The position numbers and the translations under genes are program-made. From Clostridiaceae bacterium (GTDB taxonomy: Bacteria; Bacillota; Clostridia; Saccharofermentanales; DTU023), in NCBI GenBank assembly GCA_012800135.1, contig JAAZJV010000193.1:1-10387 (forward strand): a stretch of DNA of 10,387 bases, written 5' to 3'. The notes beneath the pieces are model-generated. The model was not told where the DNA came from, ran no database searches, and worked only from the letters and a program-made list of their open reading frames with translations. This document shows, in pieces, positions 6,914-10,387 of this stretch. Each line of letters starts with the position of its first letter. The stretch's first letter is position 1.

Positions 6914-8089
6914 TTACGGCTTCATTTGCTCGCGGAGCGCGATTGCGCCATCGTTGTCGGTAATCGCGGAAGGGACTTCAACGTCGCCGTTGCGTACCGC
7001 TTCTGCAGCGGCCATCACCTTGTCCTGAACTTCCTGCGGTGTGTACTTCTTAAAGTTTTTATCACTTACGAAGCCTACACCGCCCTCAACTAGACCGAGG
7101 TTCACTTCCTCGCCCCAGTAGGTGCGTCCTGCATCCCATTCGTCGATAAGCCAGATCAGAGAGTCGCCGACATTCTTGAGACCTGAAGTCAGTGTGATGG
7201 CGGCTTGGTTTTCAGGAAGCGTCAGCTCCTGATCAGAGTCAACGCCGAAGAACCAGGCTTTGCCTGACTCAAGCGCAGCCTCAGCACCGCCGTTGCCGGA
7301 AAGACCCGCGACGCCCCAGATGATGTCACACTTGTTGTCGTTAATCATACTGAGCGCCATTTCCTTAGCCGCAGCTGTGTCAGCATAGCTGTTGACATAG
7401 CGCACATCAACACGAACATCTGGATCAGTATCTTTGACACCGGTCAGAAAGCCGTAAAGGAAGTCATTGATGACGGGGCTGTCCATGCCTCCAATGAATC
7501 CAACCGTCTTCTCAGGGTTGATGATATCTACGCCTTCCGCAGTCGTCAGAGCCGCCGCATAAACGCCTAGGATATAACCCATGTCATTCTGACGGTAACT
7601 GATGTTCACAACGTTGGCATTATCACCCACGTAGGTGGTGTCATCATAAATCGCATATTTTTGATCAGGATAGGCGGTTGCGGTATCTTTGAGATAGTCG
7701 GGCATCTGATACGTGCCGCAAACGACGAGATCGTATTCGCCGCTTTCGGAAACTTCATTTAAAGTCTCTTGCCATCTCGGATGATCTGATTCGGCTGCAC
7801 CCATCTCCTCATATTTGAGTTCAATACGACCATCAGCAGCAAGCTTCTCAAGTCCCGCCTGAGCGGAGTCAAAGAAAGATTTATCGCCGAGGTTACCGTT
7901 GATCAGGTGAATGACTTTGTACACCTTCTTACCCGGGTCTTCCGATCCTGCCGGATCTTCGGAACCTGCAGGATCCGGAGCTTCAGTCTTCTTACTCTCA
8001 GGCACTTCCGGATCCGGAGTTGACGGAGTACAGGCGACAACCGATATCACCATCAACAACGCAATCAGTAATGCAAATACTTTTTTCAT
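6914..8089 (-). CDS. nupN: BMP-family nucleoside-binding lipoprotein (PnrA/NupN-like)
   Basis: The extracytoplasmic substrate receptor of the importer, 391 residues. A lipoprotein signal peptide is clear: Lys2-Lys3, a hydrophobic core 4-18, and lipobox VVAC with lipidated Cys20. A flexible acidic and proline-rich linker (21-53) follows and contains DPAGSE twice in tandem (39-50). The BMP domain begins near residue 57 with KVIHLINGNLGDKSFFDSA; the DKSF element, FIGGMDSP (198-205), AGLSGNGG (261-268) and GVDSDQ (282-287) match the fold of purine-nucleoside-binding proteins such as Treponema PnrA. The start has AAGGAG 8 bases upstream. It is the first gene of the operon, consistent with the need for excess receptor. 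BMP proteins for other ligands exist, but two nucleoside hydrolases in the same operon strongly favour nucleosides. Confidence 0.93.
   Translation of the reverse strand: MKKVFALLIALLMVISVVACTPSTPDPEVPESKKTEAPDPAGSEDPAGSEDPGKKVYKVIHLINGNLGDKSFFDSAQAGLEKLAADGRIELKYEEMGAAESDHPRWQETLNEVSESGEYDLVVCGTYQMPDYLKDTATAYPDQKYAIYDDTTYVGDNANVVNISYRQNDMGYILGVYAAALTTAEGVDIINPEKTVGFIGGMDSPVINDFLYGFLTGVKDTDPDVRVDVRYVNSYADTAAAKEMALSMINDNKCDIIWGVAGLSGNGGAEAALESGKAWFFGVDSDQELTLPENQAAITLTSGLKNVGDSLIWLIDEWDAGRTYWGEEVNLGLVEGGVGFVSDKNFKKYTPQEVQDKVMAAAEAVRNGDVEVPSAITDNDGAIALREQMKP
7940..7975 (-). repeat. Tandem 18-base repeat coding the DPAGSE linker
   Basis: Two consecutive copies of the six-residue unit DPAGSE (residues 39-50), followed by a partial DPG, lie in the linker between the lipidated cysteine and the binding domain. 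The two DNA copies differ at synonymous positions. Such repeats can change linker length by slippage; only these two copies are present. Confidence 0.75.
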
Positions 8090-8096
8090 ATTTTCT

Positions 8097-8103
8097 TCTC
8101 CTT
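8097..8103 (-). promoter_or_regulatory. Ribosome binding site of the lipoprotein gene, complementary to the leader
   Basis: AAGGAG at 8098-8103 on the minus strand lies 8 bases before the ATG. With the next base, AAGGAGA can pair with UUUCCUU of the upstream leader (8164-8170), giving seven pairs with one G-U. That leader segment also forms part of the inner leader stem, so the two pairings exclude each other. Confidence 0.5.
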
Positions 8104-8119
8104 ATTCTTTTGATGTGTC

Positions 8120-8196
8120 ACAATTTGCTCATATCACCGAATCCTTTGACTTTGATAAACGTCAAGGAAAGACTAGACTTATGAGCAAAATGACCA
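8120..8196 (-). promoter_or_regulatory. Structured leader RNA of the nucleoside operon (candidate cis-regulator)
   Basis: The transcript from the predicted start near 8201 has a 110-base leader. TTTGCTCATA (8180-8189) and TATGAGCAAA (8124-8133) form a perfect 10-bp stem; GTCA and TGAC just outside can extend it. Inside, TCCTTGAC (8161-8168) pairs with GTCAAAGGA (8142-8150), eight pairs with one bulged A, around a 10-base loop. The two stems are separated by internal loops of roughly 11 and 8 bases, where a ligand pocket could form. The inner stem uses the segment that could otherwise cover the ribosome binding site, so forming the structure would leave translation on. I see no match to the conserved core of guanine, adenine or 2'-deoxyguanosine riboswitches. 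The stems are read from sequence; the regulatory role is inferred. Confidence 0.5.
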
Positions 8197-8207
8197 ATCG
8201 CAGAGTT

Positions 8208-8236
8208 ATTATACACAATATTCATGACATAATCAA
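8208..8236 (-). promoter_or_regulatory. Sigma-A-type promoter of the nucleoside operon
   Basis: On the minus strand, TTGATT (8231-8236; four of six consensus bases) is separated by exactly 17 bases from a perfect TATAAT (8208-8213). Transcription should start near 8201. This gives the lipoprotein gene its own promoter, separate from the upstream acpS operon. Confidence 0.75.
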
Positions 8237-8249
8237 CGAAAACAGAGGC

Positions 8250-8279
8250 CTTGGGATCATGGGTGATCTTGGGATTATG
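8250..8279. repeat. Direct repeat upstream of the operon promoter
   Basis: CTTGGGATCATG (8250-8261) and CTTGGGATTATG (8268-8279) match at 11 of 12 positions and start 18 bases apart. They lie about 50 to 80 bases upstream of the predicted transcription start, beyond the -35 box, the usual place for an activator. This is a possible regulator binding site; the protein is unknown. Confidence 0.4.
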
Positions 8280-8388
8280 CGTCAAATTAACATACCGACT
8301 TTTGATAAATGGGAAATTAAACTGACCAGCAGAAAGAGCGATTACTCCGGTTTACTCAGGCGTCCTACGAACATCTATCGCTGAAAAA

Positions 8389-9579
8389 TCAAGGGAAAAG
8401 TCGACGCGCGACCTCGATTTTAGAAGCCATCTGCTGCGCCTCAGGGGCAATTAGATCTATTAAACGAAGTGTCGTCCTGTTTGGAAGCGTCATCAAAAGC
8501 TGGCTATCTTGTACACATACGGCAAGTGCGTAATCATCGTGACCATCGATACGATAAAAAAGAAGGTCGCCTTCACGAAGTACTGACAGATCAGACATCC
8601 CGTCTATCTCCGGAATCGTCAACGGCTCTCCTGCATTTATTAGCCCTGAAGTCGATCGAGAAAGGTTCATGCCAATTAGGCGAGACGCTACAAAAACAGC
8701 GCCTTCGGGAGATATGCCCTGTAATGTAGCGCCCGAGGGAACGTACGGAGCTCGAAAAAATCGACGGACAGTTGAGGCAAAGACGGTCTGAGGGTCATCT
8801 TCAGTCGCCAATGGTTCCGATACAGGTCCTGTGAGCACACCGCTTCCTCCAATCCATCCTACGCCGCCGCCGGGCATTATTACGCGAAATAGATCACCGC
8901 GCCGATAATCGGCGAAAAATACACTGCCCATTGGCGCTTCCGTAAGAAGCGTCCCCTGATACGCATGGCTCATAATGCGTTTATAGGTGTCCACGACAAG
9001 CACACGAGCAATGGCACCTGCAGGATTCACGGAACGCGAACCGGCAGCCAACTGGTCGCGTCTAATGTAGCCTTCAACGCCGTCTTCGAGACGAATTCTG
9101 AACCACAGCGCACCCTGTGTTTCCAGAATGACACACGGTTCATTAAACAAGGCATCAGCCACGCGAGGCGCCTTCAGATCGGGCGAAGCGAGTAGAGGAG
9201 CAAATGACGTCGCGATCACCGCGTCAGCGGCATGATCCGACAACTCACCTGATGAGGAAGGTAGCGTCTCAACGGGAGGCGGACTCTCGGGAACACGACC
9301 GACAAAACCGGGCACTACAATAAAAAGTCCTGCCATCATCAGAAAAAAGACGATAAGTGCTAACACCCACGGCGGCCATTTCGATTTTTTGGCGCCAAGG
9401 TATACAGGGCGACGCGCTCTTTTGCTGTCGTCGTCACTTAGCGCGCCGGGCTCAAAAGAAGGGCCACGCGTGATAGAAATCTTATTGAGATCTTCGCCAC
9501 GCTGATTTTCTGCGGTTGAAGGCTCGCGAGTGAGACAGACCTTTTCATCATTTTGTTGTTTTTCATTGCCTCCGGTCAT
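8389..9579 (-). CDS. Membrane-anchored SH3-like protein with a degenerate NlpC/P60-like domain
   Basis: A 396-residue protein. The N-terminus (1-68) is hydrophilic and basic near its end, followed by one membrane segment (about 70-91), a Pro/Ser-rich linker (95-118) and an extracellular part, so it is a type II-like anchored wall-facing protein. Two bacterial SH3-like modules can be read, about 120-178 (ALWFRIRLEDGVEGYI) and 188-250 (GDLFRVIMPGGGVGWIGG). Residues 264-396 follow the NlpC/P60 pattern, with RRFFRAPYVPSGATLQGISP in place of the usual F-L-G-x-P-Y-x-W-G-G region, and LREGDLLFY (334-342) as the usual L-x-x-G-D-L-I-F-F. The catalytic Cys position in GISPEG is Pro291, and the His of the HVGIY motif appears as Tyr350, so peptidase activity is unlikely. 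It probably binds peptidoglycan or acts as a regulator. It overlaps acpS by ATGA; its own ribosome binding site is weak, suggesting coupled translation. Confidence 0.75.
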   Translation of the reverse strand: MTGGNEKQQNDEKVCLTREPSTAENQRGEDLNKISITRGPSFEPGALSDDDSKRARRPVYLGAKKSKWPPWVLALIVFFLMMAGLFIVVPGFVGRVPESPPPVETLPSSSGELSDHAADAVIATSFAPLLASPDLKAPRVADALFNEPCVILETQGALWFRIRLEDGVEGYIRRDQLAAGSRSVNPAGAIARVLVVDTYKRIMSHAYQGTLLTEAPMGSVFFADYRRGDLFRVIMPGGGVGWIGGSGVLTGPVSEPLATEDDPQTVFASTVRRFFRAPYVPSGATLQGISPEGAVFVASRLIGMNLSRSTSGLINAGEPLTIPEIDGMSDLSVLREGDLLFYRIDGHDDYALAVCVQDSQLLMTLPNRTTLRLIDLIAPEAQQMASKIEVARRLFP

Positions 9580-10091
9580 ATTTCATCCACTCTTATGCTA
9601 TCAGCAACGTCTAATGTGTCTTCTGACACGACTGACATGTGATCTTGTTTTGACATCGGATCACATGCGAGCATTCCGAGATGAGAAGTTGCGGCGTCTT
9701 CACTGTCCCTTTCACAGTTTTGAGAAACGGTCTCTATCACACAGAAAGCGCAAGCCATCTCTTTTTCGTGTGAAATGCTCACATGGCACGCGATACCGCC
9801 TATGGATTCAAAATGTTTTCGTGCGCCACCATGCAGCGCGACGATCGGTTCACCACTCTGACCTCGCAAAATCTCGATGTCGTGAAAAACAACACCGGAG
9901 CGCCAAAGACCGGTTCCTAGTGCTTTGGCCACGGCTTCCTTAGCAGCAAAACGGCCTGCGAGGCGACAGGCATCGCCGAAGCACAATAACTTCTCCTCCG
10001 GCGTGAAAATTCGGTCAAGAAACCGGTCACCGTAGCGTGCTACGGCTCGAATGATCCTGCTGACCGAAACAAGATCGACGCCGACTCTCAT
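9576..10091 (-). CDS. acpS: Holo-[acyl-carrier-protein] synthase with C-terminal extension
   Basis: This cytoplasmic enzyme transfers 4'-phosphopantetheine from coenzyme A to a serine of acyl carrier protein, which is needed for fatty acid synthesis. GVDLVSVSRI (4-13, magnesium-binding Asp6), RFAAKEAVAKALGTG (47-61, with Glu52 and Lys55) and CHVSISHEKEMACAFCVIE (102-120) are the standard motifs in order. The catalytic domain ends near 121, where typical AcpS proteins of about 118-126 residues stop. Here a polar, acidic tail of 50 residues continues (122-171) without any recognised motif. The start ATG has TGAGG 7 bases upstream and overlaps the helicase-loader stop by ATGA. The tail's end overlaps the next gene by ATGA too, so the frame is intact and the tail is probably translated. 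Confidence 0.93.
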   Translation of the reverse strand: MRVGVDLVSVSRIIRAVARYGDRFLDRIFTPEEKLLCFGDACRLAGRFAAKEAVAKALGTGLWRSGVVFHDIEILRGQSGEPIVALHGGARKHFESIGGIACHVSISHEKEMACAFCVIETVSQNCERDSEDAATSHLGMLACDPMSKQDHMSVVSEDTLDVADSIRVDEI

Positions 10092-10387
10092 GGCGTATCC
10101 TCAGGCGATGCCTCTAAATCACTTGCAGAATCGAACGACTCAGCTTCTTCAATCAGACGCTTTTTGCGCAAACGTATATCACCTGAAGGGAAATTACAGG
10201 TAAGATAATCGCCGGAAATGCGACTTGCTATACGCTGATCATATTTTTTTGAAAGATCACGAACCGTTAAATTAGAGGCTATGATTGTCGCCAAGCGCTT
10301 GTTTTGGCGCGTATCCAAGACGGTGAGCAATTGCGCGAATGATTCCTGCGTCAGCGGCTCCGTACCTAGATCGTCAATCAGTAGCAA
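10088..10387 (-). CDS. dnaC: DnaC/DnaI-type helicase loader ATPase (N-terminal part outside window)
   Basis: The last 99 codons of an AAA+ ATPase that loads the replicative helicase onto DNA. The fragment begins inside Walker B (LLLIDDLGTEP), then shows sensor 1 (IIASNLTVRDL), the arginine-finger region YDQRIASRISG and the sensor 2-like GDIRLRKKR, followed by an acidic tail of about 22 residues. IstB transposition helpers share Walker B, but they lack the SNL...YDQRIxSRI...GDIRxxKK ending, so a cellular helicase loader is favoured over an IS21 remnant. The leading TTG in the window is an internal leucine codon, not the start. It is coupled to acpS by a 4-base overlap. Confidence 0.85.
   Translation of the reverse strand: MLLIDDLGTEPLTQESFAQLLTVLDTRQNKRLATIIASNLTVRDLSKKYDQRIASRISGDYLTCNFPSGDIRLRKKRLIEEAESFDSASDLEASPEDTP

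Noticed and set aside
8114..8122. Small palindrome TGTG-T-CACA resembling half of a CRP-like operator
   Set aside because: It lies downstream of the predicted transcription start, has only 4-base arms and lacks the spacing of a full CRP site.
8090..8240. Guanine/adenine-type purine riboswitch
   Set aside because: The conserved three-way junction core and paired loop sequences are absent; only a two-stem elongated hairpin is seen.
7911..8384. Plus-strand open frame of 157 codons opposite the lipoprotein 5' end and the promoter region, including an inner ATG at 8181
   Set aside because: Its first part is antisense to the lipoprotein signal peptide and linker; the rest overlaps the promoter and leader. 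The inner ATG has no well-spaced ribosome binding site (AAGGA is 12 bases away), and the product has no recognisable domain.
8301..8388. Possible terminator after the SH3/NlpC-like gene (AGCGAT and ATCGCT arms)
   Set aside because: The arms are only 6 bases with a long loop, and no clean T run follows. Termination of the upstream operon was not demonstrated; read-through into the nucleoside operon is possible.
10088..10387. IS21 IstB fragment as an alternative for the AAA+ fragment
   Set aside because: The ending has the helicase-loader pattern, no transposase or inverted repeats are seen, and it is coupled by overlap to acpS.

Overview
The window looks like chromosomal DNA of a Gram-positive, Clostridia-like bacterium with intermediate GC content. 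The reasons are a PepV-type dipeptidase, a lipid-anchored BMP-family binding protein, strong purine-rich Shine-Dalgarno sites and a DnaC/DnaI-type helicase loader. The taxonomic call is inference and no species is named. No rRNA, tRNA, CRISPR array or insertion sequence was seen.

Layout. (1) Bases 1-951, plus strand: the C-terminal two thirds of an M20 (PepV-like) dipeptidase, converging on the minus-strand operon. (2) Bases 1004-8236, minus strand: a nucleoside uptake and cleavage operon. In transcription order it holds a sigma-A-like promoter (8208-8236), a structured leader RNA (about 8120-8196), a BMP/PnrA-type nucleoside-binding lipoprotein, an intergenic hairpin, a double-domain ABC ATPase, two LIV-type permeases joined by 8-base overlaps, a RihA-like pyrimidine nucleoside hydrolase that starts at TTG, a second nucleoside hydrolase, and a 12-bp hairpin with a T-tract as terminator. 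(3) Bases 8389-10387, minus strand: the end of a separate, tightly packed operon containing a helicase-loader fragment, holo-ACP synthase with an unusual C-terminal tail, and a membrane-anchored protein with SH3-like domains and an NlpC/P60-like domain that has lost its catalytic cysteine. These genes join by ATGA overlaps.

How the parts work together. The lipoprotein should capture nucleosides outside the cell, the ATPase and two permeases import them, and two divergent hydrolases split them into base and ribose. Import and hydrolysis are thus under one promoter, with the hydrolases last.

The most interesting unexplained signals are the leader RNA, whose inner stem competes with pairing to the lipoprotein gene's ribosome binding site, and the apparently dead NlpC/P60 protein behind acpS. 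No wholly new defence or mobile system was recognised.
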